Of a DNA stretch of 64,000 bases, positions 43,630 through 53,305 are shown piece by piece. Numbering within the stretch: the first letter of the stretch is position 1; every line of letters starts with the position of its first letter. The position numbers were made by a program, and so were the translations under genes. A model generated the notes under the pieces. The model was given only the letters and a program-made list of their open reading frames with translations. It ran no database searches and was not told the origin of the DNA. The stretch comes from UBA2259 sp964543485 (GTDB taxonomy: Bacteria; Patescibacteriota; Dojkabacteria; SC72): contig CAZIYI010000002.1 of NCBI GenBank assembly GCA_964543485.1, positions 1 through 64,000 on the forward strand. The letters are read 5' to 3'.

Positions 43630-44409
43630 TTACTCTAGATTACTCCAAACATTCTGAACATCATCACGATCTTCCAATCTCTCTAAACCATTTTGAATTT
43701 TCTCTAAATCTGTTCCTATTAAAGCTTTTACTACCTTCGGTTCTTTAATTATTTCGGACACTTCTATTAGATATCCTAACTTAGAAATAGAATCTCTTAC
43801 ACTTGCCAGATTATTATACTGAGTATATACCTCCAACCCCTCTACTCCATCTAAATCTACCTCTTTAATATCTTCTATACCTTCTATATCCATCAACTTT
43901 ATCATTACTTCTTCCCTGTTATCTCGGATATATTCATCCTCTCCTCCATACTTTTCCGATTTTTTCAAATGACCACTCTTTACCATTATCAAACCCTTAG
44001 TATCAAAATTCCAAGAAACGGATCCTGTATCTCCCATTCTTCCCCCTATCTCTTCAAAGATTCTTCTTAAATCAGCAACTGTTCTATTTTTATTATCAGT
44101 CAAACAGTCAACTAGAATCTGCACACCGTCATGTCCAAACCCCTCATAGGTAACCTCTTCATACACAACCCCGTCTACACCTGTACCAGAGCCCTTCTGA
44201 ACTGCCTTTTCTATTCTGTCTATGGGAAAACCCTCTCTCTTTGCTTTCTCTATATACAACCTTAAATTGGGATTCATATTAGGATCAGTACCCCCCTGTC
44301 TTGCAGCATGAGTTATCTGTACAGAAAGTTTTGAAAATACCTTCCCCTTCTTAGCATCATTTATTGCTTTCTTATGCCTGATTGTTGACCATTTAGAGTG
44401 ACCTGACAT
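43630..44409 (-). CDS. yebC: YebC/PmpR family protein
   Basis: A 259-aa TACO1/YebC family protein with the hallmark N-terminus MSGHSKWSTIRHKKA. The conserved GFGHDGVQILVDCLTDNKNRT and GSVSWNFDTKG segments are present. Members act in translation of difficult sequences and/or as transcription factors. It heads the ruvCAB operon, a common arrangement. An insertion near residues 150-165 (LKKSEKYGGEDEYI) is longer than usual. Confidence 0.95.
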   Translation of the reverse strand: MSGHSKWSTIRHKKAINDAKKGKVFSKLSVQITHAARQGGTDPNMNPNLRLYIEKAKREGFPIDRIEKAVQKGSGTGVDGVVYEEVTYEGFGHDGVQILVDCLTDNKNRTVADLRRIFEEIGGRMGDTGSVSWNFDTKGLIMVKSGHLKKSEKYGGEDEYIRDNREEVMIKLMDIEGIEDIKEVDLDGVEGLEVYTQYNNLASVRDSISKLGYLIEVSEIIKEPKVVKALIGTDLEKIQNGLERLEDRDDVQNVWSNLE

Positions 44410-44471
44410 AATTAGAAAAATATATAATGTATATGGGATATTCTATCATTTACAACACTGCGAAAAAAGAC

Positions 44472-46943
44472 CTAACTTTTTACTCTATATCCACCCTCAA
44501 CGACTTCCTCTTTTTTTTCGTTTTTCTTTACTGACCTATTACCACTATCACTGTAAGTTTGATTACTCCACCTAATTATTTTATCCTCGATTACATCTTT
44601 AGCTGTTCCGTATTTTTCTCTAGAAAGAGCAATCACTTTACTCTTTAATCCAAATGGCTGATACCTTGGAGGTAAGGATCTGGCACTAAATGTTGTAGAT
44701 GTCATACCATCAATACAGAGTTTAAGATACATAGAGTGTGCATCTAAAGAAACTAAATCTTCAGATGAAACTCCTGGGGCAAATTCTTTCTCAAGAATAG
44801 AGGCATCGGATTGACTAACTACAAATGAACCTAAAGTTCCAACATTACCGAATATTGCCTGTCTTACTGTTAAAGGTAATTGATCGATATATTGATTAGT
44901 CATACACAAATCTAATCTAAACTTTCTTGCTTCGGATAGAATCTTAGCAAAAGAGTCTGTAGCAAAGTTTTGGAATTCATCAACAAAAAGATAGAAATCA
45001 TTTCTTTGATCAGCAGGCATATCAACTCTCTCCAAAGCAGTAGATTGTAACCTTGTAATTATCATTCCACCAAGTAAAGAAGCAGTTTCCTCTCCAAGTT
45101 TTCCTTGAGCAAGATTGATGAGTAAGATTTTCTTGTTATCCATTATCTCTCTTAAATCTATTGTAGATTTAACTTGTCCAATAATATTTCGAGTAACTGC
45201 CGAAGAAATAAATCTTCCTACCTTGTTCTGGATTGGTGCCACTGCCTCTGAGAGTAATCTGGGGTTTTGAGACATCTGTGCATACTCCTCCTCCCAGAAT
45301 TTATATAGAATGGGATCATCAACCTGCTTTAGAATGAACTTCCTATAATTTTTATCCATAAGCATTCTAGTTACAGAGAGAAGTGTTGTACCCTGTGCCT
45401 CTAGTGCTGTAGCTATTGTATTAGTAAGAATATACTGTAACCGAGGACCCCAGGATGTACCAAACTGTTTATGGAATACCTCTACTACACCATCTGCAAT
45501 TAAATCCCTTTGTGATTTATCTTTTAATTCAAGTAAGTTAAACCCTATCGGATACTCTGTATCTGTTGGATTAAAGTAAATAACATCATCTATTCTTTCA
45601 GGAGGTATGAAATCCAAAAGTTCTTCAACCAACTCTCCATGAGGATCTATCATACAAGCACCGTCCCCCCTTAGAATATCTGAGATAAACATGTTCTTAA
45701 ATACAGTAGACTTACCTACACCTGTTTTACCTAAGATATAGAAATGCTTTCTCCTATCCTCACTTTTTATCCCAAACTCATATCGACTTCCCCTATAATC
45801 CGTTTCTGCAAAAACAGTAACCCCATCTTGTCCTACTTTAGGTAAATTCATAGGGGGTTCAATTCTTTTAGATCTACTCCAAGCGATATTTGGGGTTTCT
45901 ACTGAAATATTCGGCATATGGTATAAAGAGGCCAATTCTTCAATATTAATAATATCAATAGTATCAGAAGGTAAATGTCTTTTTAAATACTCTGAGTATA
46001 TCTCTTTTCCACTTTTATCTGGCTTCGAATGTACAAAAGTATTTAAGTGGGCAGTAGTAAACTGTTTAAAACTAGCGACAATATCTCTTAATATTTGCTC
46101 TGACTCTATTTGTGAATTCGCTTTTGTAACTACTCTAATTTTAAATTCAAAACCGAGTTTTAACATCTTAAGTTCAATTTCGCTCAATTCCTCTTCTTGG
46201 CCGGGTTGTAATTTCACTATTTCTTTTCTTACTACATTCTCATTTCCGATATTGGATATACTCTCCCCCATTCCCTTTAAAACATTAGATAGTTCAGCAA
46301 AGAAGCCCTGTGAATATGGGTCTTTACCATCCTTGATTGCAGTAATGTATTTTTTAGAATTCTTTTGCCAGTAATTTGAAACAGGTCGTACAAGAATTTG
46401 TATCCATGCCTTTTGTCCTAATTTAAGATCAGAGATTGCTCCCGTTATTGCTGCTAAAGGATCTACTTCAAAATTTCTAAATGTCTTAATCGGAAATATG
46501 AAGTCTTTCTCAAGCTCGATTTCTCCAGTAGTAACAAATTGTCTCTGATTAGGATCAGAGCTACTAATAGAGATGTAATCTGGTACATATTTGATATCCG
46601 CATTGGGGTATTGAGCATAAATTTGACCTTCAACAAATTTTGAAAGATGTTTTGGAACAACTGCATAGAATTTTATTCCATTATCATTACTTGAAACAAT
46701 TTCGAAACTTATTAAATCAGCAGACTTAACATCGTCCCCTAAGATACCATGTATAGAAGCGAACATCTGTTCTGCGGCAAGTGGGGTTTTATCATTCTCT
46801 CTTGGTACAAGTATCTGTATTACAAGAGGGCTTCGAATCTCTTCAAATACCTCAGGTGGGTCTTCAGATTTCTTACTTAAAAGAAACACAAAGGCAAGAA
46901 AAACTAAAGATGCAAATATTATAGAAAATATAAAAGTTGTCAT
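44472..46943 (-). CDS. Membrane-anchored TraD/VirB4-like ATPase
   Basis: An 823-aa protein with one N-terminal transmembrane helix (residues about 3-23), a ~370-residue N-terminal region and a C-terminal DNA-pump-type ATPase. Walker A ILGKTGVGKST is at about 401-411, the MIDPHGELVEELL block follows, Walker B FYLFVDEFQNF is near 650, and MTNQYIDQLP is the sensor area. Such type IV secretion coupling-like ATPases are frequent in CPR genomes outside conjugation loci, and no other conjugation gene is present here. It may act in DNA or protein translocation, possibly with the type IV pilus; that link is speculative. Confidence 0.85.
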   Translation of the reverse strand: MTTFIFSIIFASLVFLAFVFLLSKKSEDPPEVFEEIRSPLVIQILVPRENDKTPLAAEQMFASIHGILGDDVKSADLISFEIVSSNDNGIKFYAVVPKHLSKFVEGQIYAQYPNADIKYVPDYISISSSDPNQRQFVTTGEIELEKDFIFPIKTFRNFEVDPLAAITGAISDLKLGQKAWIQILVRPVSNYWQKNSKKYITAIKDGKDPYSQGFFAELSNVLKGMGESISNIGNENVVRKEIVKLQPGQEEELSEIELKMLKLGFEFKIRVVTKANSQIESEQILRDIVASFKQFTTAHLNTFVHSKPDKSGKEIYSEYLKRHLPSDTIDIINIEELASLYHMPNISVETPNIAWSRSKRIEPPMNLPKVGQDGVTVFAETDYRGSRYEFGIKSEDRRKHFYILGKTGVGKSTVFKNMFISDILRGDGACMIDPHGELVEELLDFIPPERIDDVIYFNPTDTEYPIGFNLLELKDKSQRDLIADGVVEVFHKQFGTSWGPRLQYILTNTIATALEAQGTTLLSVTRMLMDKNYRKFILKQVDDPILYKFWEEEYAQMSQNPRLLSEAVAPIQNKVGRFISSAVTRNIIGQVKSTIDLREIMDNKKILLINLAQGKLGEETASLLGGMIITRLQSTALERVDMPADQRNDFYLFVDEFQNFATDSFAKILSEARKFRLDLCMTNQYIDQLPLTVRQAIFGNVGTLGSFVVSQSDASILEKEFAPGVSSEDLVSLDAHSMYLKLCIDGMTSTTFSARSLPPRYQPFGLKSKVIALSREKYGTAKDVIEDKIIRWSNQTYSDSGNRSVKKNEKKEEVVEGGYRVKS

Positions 46944-46989
46944 TGAATATATATTACCATTTAAATAGTGAAAAGTAATATATTAAGTG

Positions 46990-48198
46990 CTAAAAAGCGT
47001 ACACAGTTGGTATATCTTTTCCCAATATTATTACAATATCGCCAGTAGTCATAAATGATGGTCTACTTTCAACAATCTCATAAGTCCCAGGGAATATCTC
47101 AAATACTACACTTAACGATCTAGGGAAATCCTCTTGTTTAGGAACAAAAAATTGAGTTTTATTTTGCTCTTTGGGAGCATTATCATATCTAACTACCTCA
47201 CAACCACTATTTCTTATCTTTCTTGCATACTGACTAGCATAACCACTAAGTCCACTCCCATTATATACCTCTACTCTGACTCTTTCTTTTTCTAACTCCC
47301 TATCAATCATACTATCAATAAACTTTCTCCAAACAGTATCATATTTATCCGTTTCAATATAGCTTGAAATACCTACTCCTCCAAATGCCTCTTGTTGTGA
47401 GAGGTATTCTGAATTACTTAAATCCAAAAGAAACGGTCTTGTAGAAATAATACTTTTTTGAATATTTTTTAATTTAAGAACAACATTTCCTAGAGTTGAA
47501 AATGAGGATAGTATTACTGCTTGAGAGTCCTTAAACTTATGAGATGAAGTTAAAAGATTAAACCATCCTAATTTTGAAATAAAGCTATTTAACAAAAACG
47601 CTTCTTGATTCACATTAAAACCGTTTGAGTAATATTGGGCATACAAAGAATCTCCAGATGGCTCTCCTAATTTCTCGCTGAATATTTTATTAGCAGAGCT
47701 ACTGATCCATATATATTCGTCTATATTAGTACCTAATAGTTGTTCAAATTGCCATATAGCGTATTCATAACCCCTACCCTCTTGAAGAAAATCTCCAGCA
47801 TACCTAAATGTAGAGATTGGCAAACTACTTCCAAACTCTTTGTCTACACCCATATACTCTACCCATGCTGGTATAAATACTAACACAGAGACACTTTTTT
47901 CTTTGTTTTCAGCATATAGATATGCAACCTTTATCCTCTCTTTGTCATTGTATTCTTCCTCAAATACAATTAGTGTTTTTTCTAAAGCATCTCTTTGATT
48001 TGATAGAAGGTAATATTCGGAATTACTAAGTTTAATGGGATCAATACTCTTAATGTTACTAAATCCAATATATGTATATATGCCATAGCCAATTAAAGAG
48101 GTTAGAATTAGGAATAGAAGTATTTTATTAAAGTTAATATTAATTTTCTTTTTCTTCACTTCCCCTTTTCTTTTGTATCTCTCTCTTCCAGTTCTCAT
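46990..48198 (-). CDS. LytR-family-like protein with C-terminal LytR_C domain
   Basis: A 402-aa protein with a basic N-terminus, a transmembrane helix at about residues 27-47 and an extracytoplasmic region. Residues about 90-180 resemble a divergent LCP domain (LVFIPAWVEYMG, GYEYAIWQFEQLLG, IDEYIWIS). The last ~90 residues (VRVEVYNGSGLSGYASQYARK...TGDIVIILG) match the LytR_C domain. LCP proteins attach glycopolymers to peptidoglycan, but the Arg residues that bind pyrophosphate are not evident, so catalysis is doubtful. The start shares ATGA with the rluD stop, so translation is coupled. Confidence 0.75.
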   Translation of the reverse strand: MRTGRERYKRKGEVKKKKININFNKILLFLILTSLIGYGIYTYIGFSNIKSIDPIKLSNSEYYLLSNQRDALEKTLIVFEEEYNDKERIKVAYLYAENKEKSVSVLVFIPAWVEYMGVDKEFGSSLPISTFRYAGDFLQEGRGYEYAIWQFEQLLGTNIDEYIWISSSANKIFSEKLGEPSGDSLYAQYYSNGFNVNQEAFLLNSFISKLGWFNLLTSSHKFKDSQAVILSSFSTLGNVVLKLKNIQKSIISTRPFLLDLSNSEYLSQQEAFGGVGISSYIETDKYDTVWRKFIDSMIDRELEKERVRVEVYNGSGLSGYASQYARKIRNSGCEVVRYDNAPKEQNKTQFFVPKQEDFPRSLSVVFEIFPGTYEIVESRPSFMTTGDIVIILGKDIPTVYAF

Positions 48199-49130
48199 TT
48201 TAATGTTGTAAAAGTTAATCTTTTTCCATTCTTTTTAACAAAACTTAATAGCACCGCCTCAAGCATAATATTATCACCTACTCCATTACCGTAAAGAGAA
48301 TCTCCTTTAATATGATATCCCAAGTATTTTAAACTTGCCCTTATCTGGTGCATCCTTCCTGTATCAATTTTGATTAAAGCATGATCTTTTGAAAAGAGCA
48401 TATAACTTAAAGCGTATTTTGAACCGGGAAATTCATAGGTTCTAAACTCCATCCTATATCTATTTGTCCTATCTCTCCCAATATACCCTTCTACTTTTCC
48501 CCAACTTTGCCATGGTTTTGAATTTATATCAATCTTTTTAGCATATTCTAGCAAATCAATATCTATTTCATTTTTGTTCTTCTCCTCTAAACAAGCATAG
48601 TATATTTTAATTACGTTCTTGTTACTAAATTCCCCTTTTAAATACTCCTGAATACTCTTATTTTTTGCTACAACTATTAATCCAGACACCCCCTTATCTA
48701 AACGATGTACAATCCCTCCCCTATCAAGTAAAGAATCATACTGCCCTATACTTTCAAGATAGTATCTTACATAATTTGCGAGAGTATTATCTCTATTCCC
48801 TACTCCCGGATGAACCACTAAACCTTTTGGTTTATATATTACTAATAGATCTTCATCCTCATATCTAATATCTAATTTGTACTTTTGAGGAAGTATCTCT
48901 TTGCTTAAATCTAAGTTGTTTTTAATATCTTCCCAATATTCTCTATCTATATCCAAGATATCTCCCTCTCTTAATCTATATCCCTTTTTACAGCTACTCC
49001 CATTTATATTACATCCTTCATTTATATATCTTTGAACAATGCTTCTAGAAAAAGAATGCTCTTTTAATATATCAAATACAACTGAATCAATCCTTAGACC
49101 CATTTTGTCTTTTTGAATAACTATTTTCAT
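48195..49130 (-). CDS. rluD: RluA/RluD-family pseudouridine synthase
   Basis: A 311-aa enzyme with an N-terminal S4 RNA-binding domain (RSIVQRYINEGCNINGSSCKKG). The catalytic motif GGIVHRLDKGVSGL has Asp145, and the PKGLVVHPG and TGRMHQIRASL segments of the family are present. It modifies uridines in rRNA, probably 23S. Length is normal. It lies 33 nt after lspA. Confidence 0.9.
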   Translation of the reverse strand: MKIVIQKDKMGLRIDSVVFDILKEHSFSRSIVQRYINEGCNINGSSCKKGYRLREGDILDIDREYWEDIKNNLDLSKEILPQKYKLDIRYEDEDLLVIYKPKGLVVHPGVGNRDNTLANYVRYYLESIGQYDSLLDRGGIVHRLDKGVSGLIVVAKNKSIQEYLKGEFSNKNVIKIYYACLEEKNKNEIDIDLLEYAKKIDINSKPWQSWGKVEGYIGRDRTNRYRMEFRTYEFPGSKYALSYMLFSKDHALIKIDTGRMHQIRASLKYLGYHIKGDSLYGNGVGDNIMLEAVLLSFVKKNGKRLTFTTLK

Positions 49131-49163
49131 AATATAGATTTTACTAATAATATGTCTCTATTA

Positions 49164-49544
49164 CTACCTCTCTCTATTTAAAAAAAGTAGAAATACCCCT
49201 GCATATATTGATAATATAACTAAAAACAAATCCGATATATTAAATGAAATCCCTAATACTGTAATATAATCACATACCTTTCCATATATAACTCTTGTAA
49301 CTAGATTACTTAATCCTAAAAGGAATACTGAAAAGAGAATGTATTTCATATTACCTCCAGAATTTAATGCTATAACAATTAGGATGATTAGTAAGAGTGT
49401 TGAGATAAAAAATATATTGTTAATTTCAATACCGAAAGCAACCCCGTTATTTGTAATGCATGTATTTCTTAAAAATAATTCATTCGAAAGAAATATATTT
49501 ATTACAGATACAACAAATGAACACAAAAGTATAGCTATGCCCAT
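49164..49544 (-). CDS. lspA: Signal peptidase II, short form
   Basis: A 126-aa membrane protein with four hydrophobic segments. The family motifs are present in degenerate form: NNGVAFGI (NxGaaFG), LLGLSNLVTRVIYGKVCDYI (with the first catalytic Asp in VCDY) and FNISDLFLV (the second catalytic Asp). It is about 30 residues shorter than E. coli LspA and lacks part of the N-terminal region. It cleaves prolipoprotein signal peptides after lipidation. The adjacent Lgt-like gene supports the call. Confidence 0.8.
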   Translation of the reverse strand: MGIAILLCSFVVSVINIFLSNELFLRNTCITNNGVAFGIEINNIFFISTLLLIILIVIALNSGGNMKYILFSVFLLGLSNLVTRVIYGKVCDYITVLGISFNISDLFLVILSIYAGVFLLFLNRER

Positions 49545-49545
49545 A

Positions 49546-50352
49546 CTATTCTAACTTAACAGATCTAATTGTTGATACACTTTTAATATTTACTTTTGCT
49601 TTTCTTAAATCTGAAAGAAAGAATCCCGACATTACTACTGTCCATATTAAAAATATTCCTACTAAAATATCCTCTAAGAAAGACAAATCGCTAGATAAAT
49701 ATAGATATGAGACATAGACAGAGGAGATAAGTACGATAAAGAATCCAACATAACCAAGAATATACTTTTCGTAAAGAGGATTTTTAACAATTTTATATAT
49801 GAATTTAAATGATATGTAAAATATTACCAAAACAGCAATTAGTATTAACCCTTTATAAATCCAATTATTAAAACCGGAGTTCATACCGGTATATATAAAA
49901 GAAACCCCCAACATTGATGTGGTTGAGAAATAAATTGGAAAAAACATATGTTTCCATCTCCATTTTTTAATCACTAATACAAAGAAGGTTAAGAAAATAA
50001 GTGTTGATACAAACATCGCTAGTATTACCAAGCCACCATCCCAAACACCAAAAAATCTCCATGGTAGTAATCTAAAAAGATAAATCTTTTCACCATACTT
50101 TTCATAAGGTAACCAATACCATATAAATGATGAAAATGTTTCCCAGGTCAATATTATATATACTACTCTTCCAACAACAAAACCAAGGAATCCAGAAACT
50201 AAAAAAATATCAAATACAGAGGATCTATTTTTTCGTGATTCTGTACAACCTCTCCAAAATACATACAAACCAATAAAAAATATTAACGCAAAAACAATCA
50301 ATGGATGAACATCTTGCAAAAAATCTTTTACAATATAAAACAGTTCTTTCAC
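49546..50352 (-). CDS. lgt: Divergent prolipoprotein diacylglyceryl transferase-like protein
   Basis: A 268-aa membrane protein with seven hydrophobic segments. It has the Lgt-like elements GFVVGRVVYIILTW (Gly-Gly-Arg motif region) and WRFFGVWDGGLVILAMF, which corresponds to the HGGL-containing block with D in place of H. It ends 1 nt before the lspA start codon. Lgt is the enzyme that acts directly before LspA, which supports the assignment, but the usual second motif around residues 120-150 is weak. An inactive or altered homolog remains possible. Confidence 0.62.
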   Translation of the reverse strand: MKELFYIVKDFLQDVHPLIVFALIFFIGLYVFWRGCTESRKNRSSVFDIFLVSGFLGFVVGRVVYIILTWETFSSFIWYWLPYEKYGEKIYLFRLLPWRFFGVWDGGLVILAMFVSTLIFLTFFVLVIKKWRWKHMFFPIYFSTTSMLGVSFIYTGMNSGFNNWIYKGLILIAVLVIFYISFKFIYKIVKNPLYEKYILGYVGFFIVLISSVYVSYLYLSSDLSFLEDILVGIFLIWTVVMSGFFLSDLRKAKVNIKSVSTIRSVKLE

Positions 50353-50377
50353 TATGTTATGCTAATACTTTAATATC

Positions 50378-51133
50378 CTATCGTTTCTTTCTTGATTCCT
50401 TTTTCTTATTCTTTTTCTTTCTATCTTTCTTTATCTTTTTAAAATCTGTTTTAGCAGTTTCAGAAACTACATTACTATCAACTTTTCCTTTAACCTTAGT
50501 TTTAAGATGTAGAAACCCACCAATGATTACATTCCCGAGTTTAACAATAAAACTCTCCCCTGTCTTGTATCTGGTTCTTTTTGATTCAACAACTTCACTT
50601 GCTTGTTCTTTAGTTGCAGTAATTTGCTGTTGCATTACCTGAGCATCAGGATACTTCTCTTCCTGGGTAGCCCTATCTCTAATCTGAAGACCACAGAATT
50701 CACAAAATTTATGATCTTTGTTAATTAAGACATTGCATTTTGGACATCTCTTTTTAATCTCAAACCCACAATTTGTACAAAATACATATCCAGGATACAA
50801 TTGATGCCCACACTTTGGGCAATCTCCAAGTTCCGATGTTTCAAATTTTAAATATCTTCTTTCTAAATCCCCCCAATATATTTCCTCAATCGTTTCACTT
50901 GGTCGAATAATTAAATATATTATTAATCCTGGTATATTCAAAAATATAACTAAAAGCATATATACCAGTCTTAGACCTTTTCTGGAAGTTCTCTCAGAAG
51001 AATCTATCCATACCCACCCAATGATGACTAAAGAGAATAAAATGAATAATAGGCCAATTATAAAGCTAAAGATATTAAAGTTTATACCTCCTACAAATTC
51101 AAAAAAGTTAAGAATAAATTTTTCTAATCCCAT
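50378..51133 (-). CDS. Membrane protein with double zinc ribbon
   Basis: A 251-aa protein. The N-terminal ~85 residues contain two transmembrane segments. Two consecutive zinc ribbons follow: CPKCGHQ...CTNCG (about 104-124) and CPKCNVL...CEFCG (about 129-149). The C-terminus is very basic (KKIKKDRKKKNKKKESRKKR). Zinc-ribbon membrane proteins of this layout are common and mostly uncharacterised, and the basic tail may bind nucleic acid or lipid. It lies 28 nt downstream of tRNA-Leu. Confidence 0.78.
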   Translation of the reverse strand: MGLEKFILNFFEFVGGINFNIFSFIIGLLFILFSLVIIGWVWIDSSERTSRKGLRLVYMLLVIFLNIPGLIIYLIIRPSETIEEIYWGDLERRYLKFETSELGDCPKCGHQLYPGYVFCTNCGFEIKKRCPKCNVLINKDHKFCEFCGLQIRDRATQEEKYPDAQVMQQQITATKEQASEVVESKRTRYKTGESFIVKLGNVIIGGFLHLKTKVKGKVDSNVVSETAKTDFKKIKKDRKKKNKKKESRKKR

Positions 51134-51160
51134 GGTTTTATTATTACTTAATTATCTATA

Positions 51161-51244
51161 TGGTCGAGGAGGGAATCGAACCCTCACACTATTTCTAGCA
51201 TGGGATTTTGAGTCCCACGTGTCTGCCAATTCCACCACTCGACC
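51161..51244 (-). tRNA. tRNA-Leu (anticodon CAA)
   Basis: It folds as a class II tRNA: acceptor GGTCGAG/CTCGACC (7 bp), anticodon stem TGGGA/TCCCA with loop CTCAAAA giving CAA, a long variable arm (GCTA...TAGT) and T arm GAGGG-TTCGATT-CCCTC. The discriminator base is A73, and CCA is not encoded. It reads UUG codons. Confidence 0.96.
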
Positions 51245-51286
51245 TAATCCCTTTATTATATCCCAAGAAAATAGGTGTTGTATATA

Positions 51287-52603
51287 CTAATTCTTCTCTC
51301 TATGAAGATTTCTAAAACTGGCTATCTCTTTAATGAATGCTAATTCTAGTACACCTGTAGGACCATTTCTATGTTTTGCAAGGAACAATTCCGCTGTACC
51401 CTTCTTTTCTGTATCAGGATTCCAAGTCTCTTCCCTATCTAAAAACATTACAACATCAGCATCCTGCTCAATAGAACCAGATTCTCTCAAATCTGACAAT
51501 TGAGGTCTTCTACTTTGCCTTTGCTCAATCGCTCGAGATAGCTGAGAAAGCCCAACAACGGGAATATTTAACTCCTTTGCGAGATTTTTCAAGCCCTGTG
51601 AAACCTCCCCTACCTCTAATGTTCTACTTTCCTTACTATTACCATGCATTAGTTGAAGATAGTCAACAAATATTATATCAACCCCATGTTCAATTTCTAA
51701 CCTTCTTGCTTTAGTTCTAATTTGGTTAATATGTTGTCCTGCCATATCATCGATAAAGATATTTGCATCTGCCAATTCTCCCATGGTATTAGCCAACTTA
51801 ACAATTTTTTCTTCTGTGAGTTTATTCGTTCTAATTTCCCAGAAAGGAATACCTGATTGCATACCTAAAAGTCTATCCATAATCTGCATATTAGACATTT
51901 CTAATGAAAAGAAAGCTACATTTTTCTTCTCAATTAAAGCAGCATGTCTCATCATATCCAAAGCCAAAGATGTTTTACCAACAGAAGGTCTTGCAGCAAG
52001 TACAATAAAATCGGATTTCTGAAAACCACCCAGAAGAACATCTAACTCTTTAAATCCAGTTGAGATACCAGCATAATCATCACTTTCTTTAGAATGAGCA
52101 GCTCTCTCATAAGCACCTTTAAGTAGATCTTTAATATGCACAAAATTACTCTTTATTCCCTCTTGAGCGACATTAAAAAGTAAGGTTTCTGATCTATCTA
52201 CCACTTCTGGCATAGCTATGGTTTCATCAAAAGCCAACTTCGTAATTTCTGAAGAAGAAGATATCAACCCCCTTCTTGTCGCAGTTTCTTTAACGATATT
52301 TCCATACTCAGCTGCATGTGCAGAAGTTGGAACGAAAGATGCAAGCTCTGTTAGATATGCCCTTCCACCTATCCTGCTAAGTAACTTTTTCTTTTTTAAT
52401 TTATCCGAAATAGTAACAAGATCTATTGGGAGACCCTCTTCAAAGAGTTCTAAAATATTCTCATAAATATCTGCATGCCTTTCATCATAAAAATGATTTG
52501 GTTTTAATGTTCCAGAAACTTCAATTAAGGCGTCTTTGTCTAAAAGAATTGAACCTAATACTGATTTTTCTGCTTCTAAATTTTGAGGTGGAATTCTATC
52601 CAT
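51287..52603 (-). CDS. dnaB: Replicative DNA helicase DnaB
   Basis: A 438-aa DnaB helicase. The N-terminal domain (IPPQNLEAEKSVLGSILL) is followed by the RecA-like core with Walker A ARPSVGKT (204-211), Walker B IIFVDYLQLM, VVGLSQLSRAIEQR and SDLRESGSIEQDADVVMFLDR. No intein is present, and length is normal. It unwinds DNA at the replication fork. It lies 3 nt downstream of the MBL-like gene. Confidence 0.97.
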   Translation of the reverse strand: MDRIPPQNLEAEKSVLGSILLDKDALIEVSGTLKPNHFYDERHADIYENILELFEEGLPIDLVTISDKLKKKKLLSRIGGRAYLTELASFVPTSAHAAEYGNIVKETATRRGLISSSSEITKLAFDETIAMPEVVDRSETLLFNVAQEGIKSNFVHIKDLLKGAYERAAHSKESDDYAGISTGFKELDVLLGGFQKSDFIVLAARPSVGKTSLALDMMRHAALIEKKNVAFFSLEMSNMQIMDRLLGMQSGIPFWEIRTNKLTEEKIVKLANTMGELADANIFIDDMAGQHINQIRTKARRLEIEHGVDIIFVDYLQLMHGNSKESRTLEVGEVSQGLKNLAKELNIPVVGLSQLSRAIEQRQSRRPQLSDLRESGSIEQDADVVMFLDREETWNPDTEKKGTAELFLAKHRNGPTGVLELAFIKEIASFRNLHREKN

Positions 52604-52606
52604 TTT

Positions 52607-53254
52607 TTATTTAAGAAATATTACCTCTATATTTTTGTTCTCTTGCTCAGGTGTAGGAGTAACATTTAAATATGATTCTTCTTTAACATTAGTGAAACCA
52701 AAATATTTAATAAAATCATCCTTACTTTTTAATTCGTTTCCCAATTTCAATCCTTCTGTATTGTATGCACAAGGTATAAGTATTGTAGGATCAATATAGT
52801 TAAGTATCTTTTCAATCTTGTCATAATCTATAAATAGATTGCCGTTACCAATAGGTAAAATTAAAACATCTACATCTCCCAAATCTTTAGTTAAAGATAT
52901 ATCCAAAGAGTTATCTATTAAGCCCATGTACACTACTCTTAAAACGGCTTCATCAATAGTATAGAACTGAGAATCAACATCTCTTCGAATCATTACTCCA
53001 CCTATTTCAAACTCACCCGGAGAAGATATTTCTATCGTTGATTCCCTATGATCTGGCTCTATTTTTTTTAATAAATCATTTCCGTCTAATATATTCTCCT
53101 CACCTCTCAAATCTTTTGAAGAGAAAAGAACAACATCTGCTTTACTTTTTGGAAAAGCCAACCCACTCTGTTTAAGGGCTAGTGGATCTGTTAAAACAGT
53201 TATATCACCTGTACTAAGTAGAAATGACGACCAACCAAGACTTTTAATCTTCAT
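52607..53254 (-). CDS. Metallo-beta-lactamase-fold-like protein lacking metal motif
   Basis: A 215-aa soluble protein with UlaG/MBL-like features: SLGWSSFLLS...TVLTDP at the N-terminus and ISSPGEFEIGG and DVLILPIGNG later. The HxHxDH metal-binding signature expected after VVLFSS is replaced by KDLRGEEN, so a canonical dinuclear metal site is unlikely. Comparable degenerate MBL proteins occur in other CPR-type genomes to my knowledge. It is immediately upstream of dnaB. Its role is unknown. Confidence 0.72.
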   Translation of the reverse strand: MKIKSLGWSSFLLSTGDITVLTDPLALKQSGLAFPKSKADVVLFSSKDLRGEENILDGNDLLKKIEPDHRESTIEISSPGEFEIGGVMIRRDVDSQFYTIDEAVLRVVYMGLIDNSLDISLTKDLGDVDVLILPIGNGNLFIDYDKIEKILNYIDPTILIPCAYNTEGLKLGNELKSKDDFIKYFGFTNVKEESYLNVTPTPEQENKNIEVIFLK

Positions 53255-53305
53255 ATTTACATTACAATTATATTATCTGGCAGTATACACAAGAGTATAT
53301 CAGAT

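Noticed and set aside
44472..46943. Conjugative element around the TraD-like ATPase
   Set aside because: No relaxase, mating-pair genes or attachment sites are nearby, and its neighbours are housekeeping genes.
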